A stretch of DNA of 64,000 nucleotides from Providencia vermicola (lineage in GTDB: Bacteria > Pseudomonadota > Gammaproteobacteria > Enterobacterales > Enterobacteriaceae): NCBI RefSeq assembly GCF_020381325.1, contig NZ_JAGSPI010000007.1, forward strand, positions 245,641-309,640. Reading direction: 5' to 3'. Below the pieces are notes generated by a model. It did not search any database and was not told the origin of the DNA. It was given only the letters and a program-made list of their open reading frames with translations. The stretch's first letter is position 1; every line of letters starts with the position of its first letter. Positions 9,115 through 17,694 of this stretch are shown piece by piece. The position numbers and the translations under genes were made by a program.

Positions 9115-10185
9115 GTGACCGAGACAAAAAATTTGCAAATCGCAACACAAGAAATCTTTCTAGAACCCGCAGATAATCAACGTTTAATGAGCCTCTGCGG
9201 GCCATTTGACGATAATATCAAGCAGCTAGAACGCCGCCTTGCTATCGAAATTAACCGCCGTGATAACCGCTTTAAGTTATCGGGTAAGCCGCTTAATGTA
9301 CAAGCGGCGAGCAAAATTTTGCGTCAACTGTATGTCGATACCGCGCCTGTGCGCGGTGTTATTCCTGATATCGACCCTGAAAATATTCACTTAGCCATTT
9401 TGGATAGCCGCGTTTTAGAACAATCCGCCGAAAGCGTTCCAGACTACGGCAAAGCGGTGAATATCAAAACCAAACGTGGCGTGATAAAACCTCGCACACC
9501 AAACCAAGCGCAATATATTGCCAATATTTTGGACCATGATATTACCTTCGGTATTGGCCCTGCGGGGACGGGTAAAACCTATTTAGCGGTAGCTGCTGCA
9601 GTTGATGCCTTAGAACGCCAAGAAGTTCGCCGCATTTTGCTTACGCGCCCTGCCGTTGAAGCAGGTGAAAAACTAGGCTTCTTACCTGGGGATTTAAGTC
9701 AAAAAGTCGACCCATATTTACGTCCGCTTTATGATGCGCTATTTGAGATGTTAGGTTTTGAAAAGGTTGAAAAACTGATTGAGCGCAATGTGATTGAAGT
9801 TGCCCCGCTGGCATACATGCGTGGTCGTACTTTAAATGATGCGTTTATTATTTTAGATGAAAGTCAAAACACTACCATTGAGCAGATGAAAATGTTTTTG
9901 ACGCGGATTGGGTTTAACTCCAAAGCGGTTGTGACTGGTGATATCACCCAAGTCGACTTACCGCGCGGCAGTAAATCAGGTCTACGCCATGCCATTGAAG
10001 TGCTCTCTGGTGTGGATGATTTAAGCTTTAATTTCTTCCACAGTGAAGACGTAGTTCGCCACCCTGTCGTTGCTAAGGTTGTTATGGCCTACGAAGCGTG
10101 GGAAGAACAAGATAACAAGCGTCGTCAACAATTACGTGAAGAAAAAGAACAGCAAAAAGAGCTGGAAAAGCAGGAAAACCAATAA
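9115..10185 (+). CDS. ybeZ: PhoH-like ATPase YbeZ (PhoL)
   Basis: 356 residues, GTG start at 9115. An N-terminal KH-like/RNA-binding region is followed by a PhoH P-loop domain with Walker A GPAGTGKT (about residues 148-155) and Walker B FIILDESQN (about 245-253). The tail is charged and rich in Lys, Glu and Gln. It is linked in other bacteria to YbeY and to RNA/ribosome metabolism. The gene abuts ybeY directly (next start is the following base), implying coupled translation. Confidence 0.94.
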   Translation: MTETKNLQIATQEIFLEPADNQRLMSLCGPFDDNIKQLERRLAIEINRRDNRFKLSGKPLNVQAASKILRQLYVDTAPVRGVIPDIDPENIHLAILDSRVLEQSAESVPDYGKAVNIKTKRGVIKPRTPNQAQYIANILDHDITFGIGPAGTGKTYLAVAAAVDALERQEVRRILLTRPAVEAGEKLGFLPGDLSQKVDPYLRPLYDALFEMLGFEKVEKLIERNVIEVAPLAYMRGRTLNDAFIILDESQNTTIEQMKMFLTRIGFNSKAVVTGDITQVDLPRGSKSGLRHAIEVLSGVDDLSFNFFHSEDVVRHPVVAKVVMAYEAWEEQDNKRRQQLREEKEQQKELEKQENQ

Positions 10186-10653
10186 ATGAGTGACATCATT
10201 CTCGATTTACAAGTTGCGTGTGAAAACCCTGAGGGTTTACCTTCTGAAGCACTATTCGAGCGCTGGTTAGCCGCTGTGTTACCAAAGTTCCAAGCAGAAA
10301 GCGAAGTCACTATCCGTATTGTCGATGAAGCGGAAAGTCACCATCTCAACCTCACTTATCGTGGAAAAGATAAACCCACTAATGTGTTATCTTTTCCTTT
10401 TGAAGCGCCACCTGAAATTGAGCTTCCTCTGCTCGGCGATTTAATTATTTGTCGCCAAGTGGTTGAACAAGAAGCTATTGAACAACAAAAAAGTGCCGAA
10501 GAACATTGGGCACATATGGTGGTTCACGGCTGCTTGCATCTGTTAGGTTATGACCATATTGAAGATGATGAAGCTGAAGAAATGGAAGGCTTAGAAACCG
10601 AAATCTTGGCTGAGTTAGGTTATGAAGACCCCTATCTTGCAGAAAAAGAGTGA
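10186..10653 (+). CDS. ybeY: Endoribonuclease YbeY
   Basis: 155 residues, the usual length. The zinc-binding motif [15 protein letters not shown] (three histidines, H3XH5XH type) lies near residues 109-123. [10 protein letters not shown], near residue 64, is the other family signature. YbeY acts in 16S rRNA 3' maturation and ribosome quality control. It begins immediately after ybeZ. A hairpin terminator and an ERIC element separate it from corC. Confidence 0.97.
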   Translation: MSDIILDLQVACENPEGLPSEALFERWLAAVLPKFQAESEVTIRIVDEAESHHLNLTYRGKDKPTNVLSFPFEAPPEIELPLLGDLIICRQVVEQEAIEQQKSAEEHWAHMVVHGCLHLLGYDHIEDDEAEEMEGLETEILAELGYEDPYLAEKE

Positions 10654-10705
10654 CCTAACTATAATTTTTTAGGCATCTTTTACGAAGAAAGCATTATTTT
10701 ACAAA

Positions 10706-10745
10706 AAACTGACGGTAATTTTGCAGATAAACCGTCGGTTTTATG
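10706..10745 (+). terminator. Probable terminator after ybeY
   Basis: AAACTGACGGT pairs with ACCGTCGGTTT (one G-T wobble) around a 14-base loop, followed by TTAT. It could partly separate ybeY from corC/lnt. Confidence 0.6.
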
Positions 10746-10846
10746 CTAAAAAAGAATGAAGTAAGCTATTTTTATTAACTAACTAACCAACACTCTAAAT
10801 ACTTTACGTGCTAACTTTTTTGTTTTACGAGATAGCACAAACCAGC

Positions 10847-10956
10847 TAGATTGCCGCTAGGCGGCCAGCGAGGCTATCCCGATGAGCATACACAAGTATG
10901 TGATTCGGGTAGCCAAGTGCAGCCAACAACGCTGCGGTTCGAAGTATGACGAGTAT
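10847..10956. repeat. ERIC-type intergenic repeat, copy 1
   Basis: The layout matches the enterobacterial ERIC/IRU element: GGCGGCCAGCGAG, then a central inverted repeat (GGCTA...TAGCC, CCCGA...TCGGG, GCATAC...GTATGT), then GCAGCCAAC and GAAGTATGACGAG at the right end. It fills the ybeY-corC gap. An open frame continues through it into corC, but this is read-through of the repeat and not part of the protein. Confidence 0.85.
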
Positions 10957-10983
10957 TTTTTGAGGAAAAAAAAATTAACCGCC

Positions 10984-11868
10984 ATGAGCGACGATAACTC
11001 TTCGAGTAGCGATAACCCTGGCCCTAAGAAAGGGTTCTTTGCACTGTTAAATCACCTTTTCCATGGTGAACCTAAAAATCGTGATGATTTAGTCGAGTTA
11101 ATTCGCGACTCTGAACAAAACGATTTAATCGATCCTGATACCCGTGAAATGCTTGAAGGGGTTATGGATATCGCGGATCAGCGCGTGCGCGACATTATGA
11201 TCCCGCGTTCCCAAATTGTTACCTTAAAACGTAACCAAACGCTTGATGAGTGCTTGGATGTCATTATTGACTCTGCTCACTCACGCTTCCCTGTTATCAG
11301 CGAAGACAAAGACCACATTGAAGGGCTGTTGATGGCAAAAGATTTACTGCCATTTATGCGTACGGATGCCGAGCCTTTTAGTATCGACAAAGTCTTGCGC
11401 CAAGCGGTTGTTGTCCCTGAAAGTAAACGAGTAGACCGATTACTCAAAGAGTTCCGTTCCCAACGCTACCATATGGCTATCGTTATCGATGAATTTGGTG
11501 GTGTTTCTGGTCTTGTGACCATTGAAGATATTTTAGAGTTGATTGTGGGTGAAATTGAAGACGAATATGACGATCAAGATGATGTCGATATTCGCCAATT
11601 GAGTCGTCATTCTTATTCTGTCCGCGCACTAACGCAGATTGAAGATTTCAATGACGCGTTCAATACCCATTTTAGTGATGATGAAGTAGATACTGTTGGT
11701 GGGTTAGTCATGCAGGCCTTTGGTCATTTGCCTTCCCGCGGTGAAACAATCACAATAGATAATTATCAGTTTAAAGTTGCCATGGCAGACAGTCGTCGAA
11801 TTCTTCTGCTTCACGTGAAAATTCCAGACGATGCGCCAGTTCCTACTTTGGAAGAAGAACAGACTTAA
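10984..11868 (+). CDS. corC: CNNM-type CBS/transporter-associated protein CorC (YbeX)
   Basis: 294 residues from ATG at 10984 (E. coli CorC has 292). The upstream in-frame codons are ERIC sequence, so this start is preferred. It has a pair of CBS domains (about 65-190, with [12 protein letters not shown] and [17 protein letters not shown]) and a C-terminal CorC_HlyC domain (about 205-285). It is soluble with an acidic start and is associated with Mg2+/Co2+ efflux and tolerance. The stop overlaps the lnt start (TAATG), so the pair is translationally coupled. Confidence 0.95.
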   Translation: MSDDNSSSSDNPGPKKGFFALLNHLFHGEPKNRDDLVELIRDSEQNDLIDPDTREMLEGVMDIADQRVRDIMIPRSQIVTLKRNQTLDECLDVIIDSAHSRFPVISEDKDHIEGLLMAKDLLPFMRTDAEPFSIDKVLRQAVVVPESKRVDRLLKEFRSQRYHMAIVIDEFGGVSGLVTIEDILELIVGEIEDEYDDQDDVDIRQLSRHSYSVRALTQIEDFNDAFNTHFSDDEVDTVGGLVMQAFGHLPSRGETITIDNYQFKVAMADSRRILLLHVKIPDDAPVPTLEEEQT

Positions 11869-13400
11869 TGAACTCAACATCTATATATCAAAGCCAGTGG
11901 TTGCGGTTACTGCTGGCTTTATTATTCGGAGCCAGTGGAACACTGGCTTTTTCGCCTTTTGACATCTGGCCTGCCGCGCTACTCTCAATTTTATTTCTCC
12001 AGCTACTCACTCTAGAACGTAATACAAAACAATCTTTTGCAATAGGTTTTGCATGGGGCTTTGGCCTATTTGGCAGTGGCGTCAATTGGGTTTACGTCAG
12101 TATTGCTGATTTCGGCGGAATGCCAGGCCCAGTCAACGTCTTTATTGTTATTTTATTAGCCGCTTACCTTTCGCTGTATACGGGGCTATTTGGCGGATTA
12201 TTGGCTAAATTTGCACCTAAAGCTAATATTTGGCGTTTGGTTTTTGCCGCCCCCGCCCTCTGGCAAGTCACTGAGTTTCTGCGTGGTTGGGTGTTAACAG
12301 GCTTCCCATGGCTACAATTTGGTTATAGCCAAATTGATGGGCCGATGAAAGCACTCGCCCCTGTGTTTGGGGTGGAAATGATTACATTGCTATTATTTAG
12401 CATCAGTGGTCTGTTAGTACTCGCTATCTTACGTCGCAGCTTTGTTGCGCTCACAGTTGCAGCTGTTTTGATTTTTGCCCCATTAATTGCCAAAAATGTA
12501 CAGTGGTTCACCCCTCTTGATGGCAAAAAAATGGAAGTGGCACTGGTTCAAGGCAATATTCCTCAATCAATGAAGTGGGAAGCCAGCTTTTTACAAAAAA
12601 CCAAAGATACCTACATGGAGCTATCTCGTCCGTATATCGGTAAAGCCTCTTTGATTATTTGGCCTGAATCAGCAGTGCCTTCCGTTGAGCTAGATAACCA
12701 GACCTGGCTTAAATCTCTCGACCAATTATTAGCGGAGTCGAATACTCAGTTAATTACAGGGATTGTGGATGCAAGGCCAATGGATGGTGAATATACTTTC
12801 TATAATACAATCATTGTATTAGGGGATAAAAAACCGTATTTATACCCGTCTAAAAACCGCTATAACAAACACCATTTAGTACCATTTGGTGAATATGTAC
12901 CTTTAGAAGATTTGCTACGCCCTATCGCTCCATTCTTTAATTTGCCAATGTCGGGTTTTAGCCGTGGTGATTACGAGCAAGCTCAATTAGCCGTTGGCAA
13001 TATTCATCTGACCGCAGCTATTTGTTATGAGATTATTTTAGGTACGCAGGTCAGGGATAACTTTAAACCAGATAGCGACTACTTACTTACCGTATCAAAT
13101 GATGCATGGTTTGGAAAATCCATAGGCCCTTGGCAGCACTTCCAAATGGCGCGGATGCGTTCCTTGGAGTTAGGTCGTCCACTGTTACGCTCAACCAATA
13201 ACGGTATCACAGCAGTGATCAGTGCGGATGGCTCTATTCAAGATATGCTTCCACAATTCAAAACTGCCACACTGGCTACAGAAGTGACACCAACAACAGG
13301 GTTAACCCCTTATGCACGCTGGAGCAACTACCCAATGTGGGGAGCCGTCATGATCTTTGGTGTGCTTGGTTTTGCGATGAACCGACGTCGTAAGCACTGA
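11868..13400 (+). CDS. lnt: Apolipoprotein N-acyltransferase Lnt
   Basis: 510 residues (E. coli 512). About six to seven N-terminal membrane segments are followed by a periplasmic nitrilase-like domain from ~220 to 480 and a final membrane helix. Catalytic residues are visible: Glu in [10 protein letters not shown] (~267), Lys in [15 protein letters not shown], and Cys in AAICYEI (~387). It N-acylates the lipid-modified cysteine of lipoproteins, the last step of lipoprotein maturation in the inner membrane. Confidence 0.97.
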   Translation: MNSTSIYQSQWLRLLLALLFGASGTLAFSPFDIWPAALLSILFLQLLTLERNTKQSFAIGFAWGFGLFGSGVNWVYVSIADFGGMPGPVNVFIVILLAAYLSLYTGLFGGLLAKFAPKANIWRLVFAAPALWQVTEFLRGWVLTGFPWLQFGYSQIDGPMKALAPVFGVEMITLLLFSISGLLVLAILRRSFVALTVAAVLIFAPLIAKNVQWFTPLDGKKMEVALVQGNIPQSMKWEASFLQKTKDTYMELSRPYIGKASLIIWPESAVPSVELDNQTWLKSLDQLLAESNTQLITGIVDARPMDGEYTFYNTIIVLGDKKPYLYPSKNRYNKHHLVPFGEYVPLEDLLRPIAPFFNLPMSGFSRGDYEQAQLAVGNIHLTAAICYEIILGTQVRDNFKPDSDYLLTVSNDAWFGKSIGPWQHFQMARMRSLELGRPLLRSTNNGITAVISADGSIQDMLPQFKTATLATEVTPTTGLTPYARWSNYPMWGAVMIFGVLGFAMNRRRKH

Positions 13401-13407
13401 GTTATTA

Positions 13408-13446
13408 ACCAGCCTCAATAGTCGACAGGTATCTATTGAGGCTGGT
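13408..13446. terminator. Strong hairpin between lnt and the NAD-kinase-like gene
   Basis: ACCAGCCTCAATA pairs perfectly with TATTGAGGCTGGT (13 bp, 13-base loop). It lies between convergent stops. There is no T tract on either side, so it may protect 3' ends or act with Rho rather than as a classical terminator. Confidence 0.55.
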
Positions 13447-13455
13447 GATATCAAA

Positions 13456-14379
13456 CTAAGCAATGAGTTGCCCCTGTATATCAGCAATTCCCACCGTTAC
13501 AATGCATCCTGCATTAAATTGCAAAAAATCCTCTTCAATCCCATCTGAAAAAATCACGCCGTTATCAGGCATTAAAGACTCCAATGCTAACGGGCTATTA
13601 GGTTCTATCGTTCCAAACACCCACTTTATGCCCGTTGTTTTACTTAAGAATGGCTCTCTCACGCTAAACTGTAACTTGCTATCTCCCCATGCAAATCCAC
13701 TCGCAAGTGGATGGTTTTTCGTGCCTGTTATAGCCTGAGCCCCCGCTAAAATAGATTGAAACCACCCTGTTGACCCTAGCCCAGTCGAAATAATGATCCC
13801 TGACGACGACTGAAACTCTTGTTCACCTTGCCAGTTAAGGAGATACCGCGCTGATGTATGGCTTTTCGGGCCAATAAATAAGTCATTTACCGCCAATAAA
13901 GACTGCCCATCGTTCGTTATCGCCTCAGCAAAAGTGACCGACTTGTGCGCCATTTTCCCTTTTAATGTTTGAGTCACGACCTCCTTTAACTGACCTATTT
14001 CAAAAGGTAATAACTTACCATCCCACCGTTTTGGATCTGGATTGATGGCAATCACAGGCTGCCCTTGTAAGTATTTTAACGTATTCGCGACCAAGCCATC
14101 TTGTCCTATCACCACCACAATATCCTGTTTGGAAAATTGGTAACTGGGCAATAATTTTCTTTCTAATAATTGAAATCGACCTAGTGATTTCAGTACTGAT
14201 TCTGCTTGAACTAATTGCCGCTGGTATAAATCATGCTCAAGTAAATAATCATCAACTTCAACATGGTTATGTTCTAAATAGAATTTCGCTTGCGGCCATG
14301 TATTAAAACGCTCAATTAGCTCTTGTAAGCGTGTCTTACGCATAACCAAAACAAAACGTGCATCATCAATTCCTTTCAT
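13456..14379 (-). CDS. NAD-kinase-like protein of a Nudix/SPFH module
   Basis: 307 residues with the NAD-kinase/diacylglycerol-kinase fold pattern. The GGDGT site appears as GQDG (92-95). The NE motif appears as AVNDLFIG (163-170). The glycine/serine-rich binding loop is SSGIIISTGLGSTGW (192-206). The N-terminal ~80 residues are helical and charged. Housekeeping NadK has GGDGT, so either substrate or activity may differ here. The start codon overlaps the stop of the SPFH gene by one base, so the two are made together. Databases often label such proteins sugar or NAD kinase; the true reaction is unknown to me. Confidence 0.75.
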   Translation of the reverse strand: MKGIDDARFVLVMRKTRLQELIERFNTWPQAKFYLEHNHVEVDDYLLEHDLYQRQLVQAESVLKSLGRFQLLERKLLPSYQFSKQDIVVVIGQDGLVANTLKYLQGQPVIAINPDPKRWDGKLLPFEIGQLKEVVTQTLKGKMAHKSVTFAEAITNDGQSLLAVNDLFIGPKSHTSARYLLNWQGEQEFQSSSGIIISTGLGSTGWFQSILAGAQAITGTKNHPLASGFAWGDSKLQFSVREPFLSKTTGIKWVFGTIEPNSPLALESLMPDNGVIFSDGIEEDFLQFNAGCIVTVGIADIQGQLIA

Positions 14380-15398
14380 TATTTAGCCCCCTTTTTCATT
14401 AATTGACCGAATAAATCAGGGGAGATATTGAGCTCACCTATTTTTCCTGCATTTTGAGCCAGTGATTCAAACGCCATTGCCATCAACTGCTCAGGGCCCA
14501 TTTTGGCAAGCGCTAACGCTTTTAAGTTCTCCACGGGTAATTGGCTATAAGCTTTCATTTTTGATTCAATGGCATAAGCATCCGCATCGGATTGAATGCG
14601 TTGGTTCCCGACACTAAGTGCCACCAATTCTTGGCGTTTCTCTTCGGCATTCACTTGTGCGGTCAGTTCCTCTTGTTCACTTTCAGCCCGCTCACGTAAT
14701 AATTTACGTTCATTGTCTAACCGAGCCTCTTCGATTTGCTGCTCCTTTGCTTGAACAGAAAGATCGGTTTCTAGTTCAGCTTCCTTGATAGTGCGTTCTT
14801 GTTCAACGGAGAATTTGCGCCTTGCGTAAATAGCATCATCCGCCTCTTTTAAAATAGACTCCCTCGCCTGCGCTTCAAGTGCTTTCAAGGTTTCTGGCGA
14901 TGGCGTAATCGCTGCAATAGAGACCTCAAGAATGTCTATCCCTAATGAATTGATAACCGACTGCTCAGCTAACTGCTGAGAAACCAACGTGACTAATGAA
15001 CGGCTAATTAATAGTGCATCACGTAGAGATGTACTTTGGATTTTTGCTTGGATCACAGTTTGTGCTGCTCGAACTACCCTGTCGCTCATCTTTAATGGGT
15101 CTTCGGATGAATAGCCCTTCCCATCTTTAGTTAAGTTAAAATTTAATACATCGGCCGTTTTTTCAGGCTCTTTGACTTGAAATGAAATTTGCCCCTGTAC
15201 TCGTAAGCTTTGAAAATCAGCCGTTTGCAGATTAAAAATAAACGGCGCCTCTTGAGCATTGAGTGGCAAAGCGGCTATCGATGTTTTATCTGCGTTATAC
15301 CAAAAACTGATCCCTTTACCCTGCTTACGCACCTTTCCATTCACTGATTGAATAACAAAAGTGGATGAGTCTGCTTTGAAATATTTAAAGTTCATCAT
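14379..15398 (-). CDS. Soluble SPFH/band-7 (prohibitin-like) protein
   Basis: 339 residues. A band-7 domain covers about residues 5-190 (including LSVSIAAITPSPETLKALEAQ-type ending near 175-190). A long charged coiled coil runs from about 190 to 275, then a hydrophobic-patterned tail (LKALALAKMGPEQLMAMAF). Unlike most stomatins or flotillins, it has no N-terminal membrane segment, so it is either soluble or peripherally bound; ring or cage assembly would fit the family. It is first in a two-gene transcript with the NAD-kinase-like gene. It diverges from the Nudix regulator, with three palindromic sites in between. A second Met is codon 2. Confidence 0.8.
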   Translation of the reverse strand: MMNFKYFKADSSTFVIQSVNGKVRKQGKGISFWYNADKTSIAALPLNAQEAPFIFNLQTADFQSLRVQGQISFQVKEPEKTADVLNFNLTKDGKGYSSEDPLKMSDRVVRAAQTVIQAKIQSTSLRDALLISRSLVTLVSQQLAEQSVINSLGIDILEVSIAAITPSPETLKALEAQARESILKEADDAIYARRKFSVEQERTIKEAELETDLSVQAKEQQIEEARLDNERKLLRERAESEQEELTAQVNAEEKRQELVALSVGNQRIQSDADAYAIESKMKAYSQLPVENLKALALAKMGPEQLMAMAFESLAQNAGKIGELNISPDLFGQLMKKGAK

Positions 15399-15413
15399 AG
15401 TGAAACCCTCATT

Positions 15414-15430
15414 ATTGTCTTTATGACCTT
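15414..15430. promoter_or_regulatory. Candidate operator 1 for the NrtR-like regulator
   Basis: ATTGTC-TTTAT-GACCTT, the weakest of three similar palindromes in the divergent promoter region. It lies 16 bases upstream of the SPFH start codon. Confidence 0.5.
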
Positions 15431-15438
15431 AATTAATT

Positions 15439-15455
15439 ATTGTCCTATAGACATA
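15439..15455. promoter_or_regulatory. Candidate operator 2 for the NrtR-like regulator
   Basis: ATTGTC-CTATA-GACATA, with the same half-site spacing as operators 1 and 3. It starts 25 bases from the first and 33 bases from the third. Confidence 0.55.
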
Positions 15456-15471
15456 AACAAGTCAAGCATTA

Positions 15472-15488
15472 ATTGTCATAATGACAAT
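15472..15488. promoter_or_regulatory. Candidate operator 3, perfect palindrome
   Basis: ATTGTC-ATAAT-GACAAT is a perfect 17-bp palindrome around a central base. It lies 62 bases before the Nudix ATG. It is the best copy of the repeated motif and the natural site for a dimeric winged-helix regulator. Confidence 0.65.
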
Positions 15489-15549
15489 AACTGTTTTTAC
15501 GTGTATGATTTAACCTTAAACATCATCTTTAGATTTGAATGGTAACAAT

Positions 15550-16263
15550 ATGAATGAGAAAGAGTTTCTTGCTAGCTATGACAGGAAAAATTACTTATCA
15601 CCTTTACTCACTGTCGATGCCGTTTTATTTACTTACCATGAAAATACGTTGAAGGTATTACTGGTTGAGAGGGCTAATTTTCCCGAAAAAGGAAAATGGG
15701 GCTTGCCTGGTGGGTTTGTTGATGAACAAAATGATCAAACCTTAGAAGATACGATTTTACGTAAACTAAAAGAAAAAACAGGCGTGATCCCCCCTTATAT
15801 TGAGCAACTTTGTACCGTCGGCAACCACCAACGCGATCCACGCGGTTGGTCTGTAACAGTGTGTTATACCGCATTGATCGCTTACCAAGCCTGCGACGCG
15901 CATATTGAAACGGTGGACTCCGTCAAATGGGTGGCGATTGATGAGATTGAGCACCTTTCTCTCGCTTTTGATCATCTAGAACTTTACCAACAAGCCAGAG
16001 CACGCTTAACACAAAAATCACTGTATTCCATTGTGCCAGGATTTGCCCTTCCCGATGAATTCACCTTAGCAGAATTGCAACATGTGCATGAAGTCTTGAT
16101 TGGTAAGCCGTTGCAAAATAAGTCTTTTAGACGTCGCCTAGAACAAGCAGATTTATTGATTGATACAGAGAAAAAGCGCCATGAGCGCGGCCGACCCGCT
16201 AATTTATACCGTTTAAAGCCCCAATCAGCCGATTACCGTTTTATTCGCAATTTAGAGTTTTAA
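15550..16263 (+). CDS. NrtR-like Nudix-domain transcriptional regulator
   Basis: 237 residues from ATG at 15550; an upstream TTG at 15535 is possible but lacks support. The N-terminal Nudix domain (about 15-150) has the box at 54-79, but the catalytic RE-x-x-EE segment reads RKLKEK, losing two acidic ligands. Hydrolysis is therefore unlikely. The C-terminal winged helix (about 155-235) has FTLAELQHVHEVLIG and the RGRPANLYRL wing typical of NrtR. NrtR proteins regulate NAD metabolism through an ADP-ribose-like ligand. Here the divergent targets are the SPFH and NAD-kinase-like genes, and three palindromes lie between. The link to NAD is by family and context only. Confidence 0.82.
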   Translation: MNEKEFLASYDRKNYLSPLLTVDAVLFTYHENTLKVLLVERANFPEKGKWGLPGGFVDEQNDQTLEDTILRKLKEKTGVIPPYIEQLCTVGNHQRDPRGWSVTVCYTALIAYQACDAHIETVDSVKWVAIDEIEHLSLAFDHLELYQQARARLTQKSLYSIVPGFALPDEFTLAELQHVHEVLIGKPLQNKSFRRRLEQADLLIDTEKKRHERGRPANLYRLKPQSADYRFIRNLEF

Positions 16264-16310
16264 GTATTGATGTGCCTGATAAAAATGTTTATCAGGCACT
16301 ATAAAGGAGA

Positions 16311-16841
16311 TTAGTGACAAATAGCTGGCGTCACAATGTAGGTGAAAACCAATTTATCTGATTTATGGTAATTGTGTGTGATCCCTTCAGGGAACATTTC
16401 ATGCAGCATTTTCATGCCAACATCTTTACCGCAATAGTTTTTATCTAAGATTTCACGCATATTTTGCTGCCAGTTCTTTCCTTCCAGAACATTATCAGGG
16501 ATCCCCTTGATGGTGTACTGGTAAAATAACATGCCATTTTGGTTAGCCGTGACTTCCGTCAATAATGTGACGTCATCAATCAACATCGGCAATGCTTTTG
16601 CCATTTCAGTCAAGAAAACCTCTCGTAATAAGGTCGGGTCATCGTCTCCTTTGGCATTAAACGCATTAATTTTCTCTTCCGTTGAATTGGCTTTGATTTC
16701 ATCATAACGTTGTTTTGATTCTGAACTTGCGGTCGTTCCTGATGTTTGTTCAACGGGCTTTTTCTCTTCTGCATCGGGGGAACATCCCGCGATTAATACC
16801 GCCCCCAGCAATAACCCAACCACTTTTTTAAACATAACCAT
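16311..16841 (-). CDS. Unrecognised lipoprotein
   Basis: 176 residues. A short signal sequence ends in the lipobox LIAGC (Cys at about residue 20). A low-complexity Ser/Glu/Thr linker follows, then a ~120-residue domain with two late cysteines (NYCGKD and PAICH) that could form a disulfide. It is expected to be anchored at the outer membrane after maturation. It is convergent with the Nudix gene and follows scsD on the same strand, separated by a terminator. The function is not recognised; the disulfide and scs neighbourhood are only suggestive. A Met at codon 3 is an alternative start. Confidence 0.72.
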   Translation of the reverse strand: MVMFKKVVGLLLGAVLIAGCSPDAEEKKPVEQTSGTTASSESKQRYDEIKANSTEEKINAFNAKGDDDPTLLREVFLTEMAKALPMLIDDVTLLTEVTANQNGMLFYQYTIKGIPDNVLEGKNWQQNMREILDKNYCGKDVGMKMLHEMFPEGITHNYHKSDKLVFTYIVTPAICH

Positions 16842-16918
16842 CCCATTTACCTATTTTATTATTTATATCTCTAAATGAGTTTACCACAACAATAAATTAA
16901 ACTTATAGGCAGAAAAAT

Positions 16919-16941
16919 CCCCTTTTTTCAACCTAAAGGGG
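16919..16941 (-). terminator. Terminator after scsD
   Basis: On the minus strand, CCCCTTTA...AAAAGGGG forms a stem followed by ATTTTT. It lies 13 bases past the scsD stop and should end the scs transcript before the lipoprotein gene. Confidence 0.75.
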
Positions 16942-16953
16942 ACAATAAAAATA

Positions 16954-17454
16954 CTAGAATGAGGCCAACCACATGCGCATTTTTAAGCCATAAGAACTGG
17001 TCCAGCCCGAAGTAAAACTGACTAATTCACCGTTATCAATCACCATAAATGTTGGTGTTGCACTAACCCCCACTGCATTGGAAAGCTGCCCGCTAATGTC
17101 GTTGATCACAGGAAAGGTTAAGTCCTTGCTTTCCATTCCCTTGATTAAACGCGGTGTTTCACCCGAACGTATGGCAACCGAGATAATTGGCATGCCTGAT
17201 TGGCTTAAATCGGATACCGTTGGCGATGTTAAGTTGCATACCCCACACCATGTTGCCCAGAAATAAACCAATATGGGTTTTTCTTTGCTTAATTCTGCCA
17301 ACGAAACCGTTTCACCATTGGCCAAAGTGTGTTGTTCCAATAGCACAGGGGCAAGCGTTTGTGGTTTGCGCCACAAGTCCATCACCGTAAAGGCAACAAA
17401 TAAAATAATCGCCAAAACAATAATTTCTTTAGACCACTTTTTCAGTCTATTCAT
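16954..17454 (-). CDS. scsD: ScsD-like membrane-anchored thioredoxin
   Basis: 166 residues from the ATG at 17454; a GTG five codons upstream is possible. One N-terminal membrane anchor (about 10-30) is followed by a periplasmic TlpA/thioredoxin fold with the active site WATWCGVC and a cis-proline context VSATPTF. It belongs to the suppressor-of-copper-sensitivity set, which maintains thiol redox state in the periplasm under copper stress. An ERIC element separates it from scsC, so its expression may differ from scsBC. Confidence 0.85.
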   Translation of the reverse strand: MNRLKKWSKEIIVLAIILFVAFTVMDLWRKPQTLAPVLLEQHTLANGETVSLAELSKEKPILVYFWATWCGVCNLTSPTVSDLSQSGMPIISVAIRSGETPRLIKGMESKDLTFPVINDISGQLSNAVGVSATPTFMVIDNGELVSFTSGWTSSYGLKMRMWLASF

Positions 17455-17574
17455 AAGGTTATTAACCACTTAGTTTTCAAATAGCTCAAATTTAATGTAT
17501 AGGAAACCGAAGCATTTAATCGAAATTAATGCTCTTCTAAATAAATATTATTTCTAGGGCTTAGTCTCTATCAT

Positions 17575-17694
17575 CTAAATAATTCGTGTTGTGGCTAGGC
17601 GGCAAGTGAGGTTATCGTGGGGAGCATACATAAGTATGTGACCCACGTAACCGAACGAAGCCAACACCGCCACAGCACGAAGTATGACGAGGAT
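17575..17694. repeat. ERIC-type intergenic repeat, copy 2
   Basis: AATTCGTGTTG, then GGCGGCAAG, the central inverted repeat (GGTTA...TAACC, GTGGG...CCCAC, CATACATAAGTATG), then GAAGCCAACACC and GAAGTATGACGAGGAT at the end. The arrangement is the same as copy 1 near corC, but the stems differ by paired changes. It lies between scsC and scsD inside the operon. Confidence 0.87.

Noticed and set aside
10882..10983. N-terminal extension of CorC
   Set aside because: The 34 codons are ERIC sequence; the conserved CorC start is at 10984.
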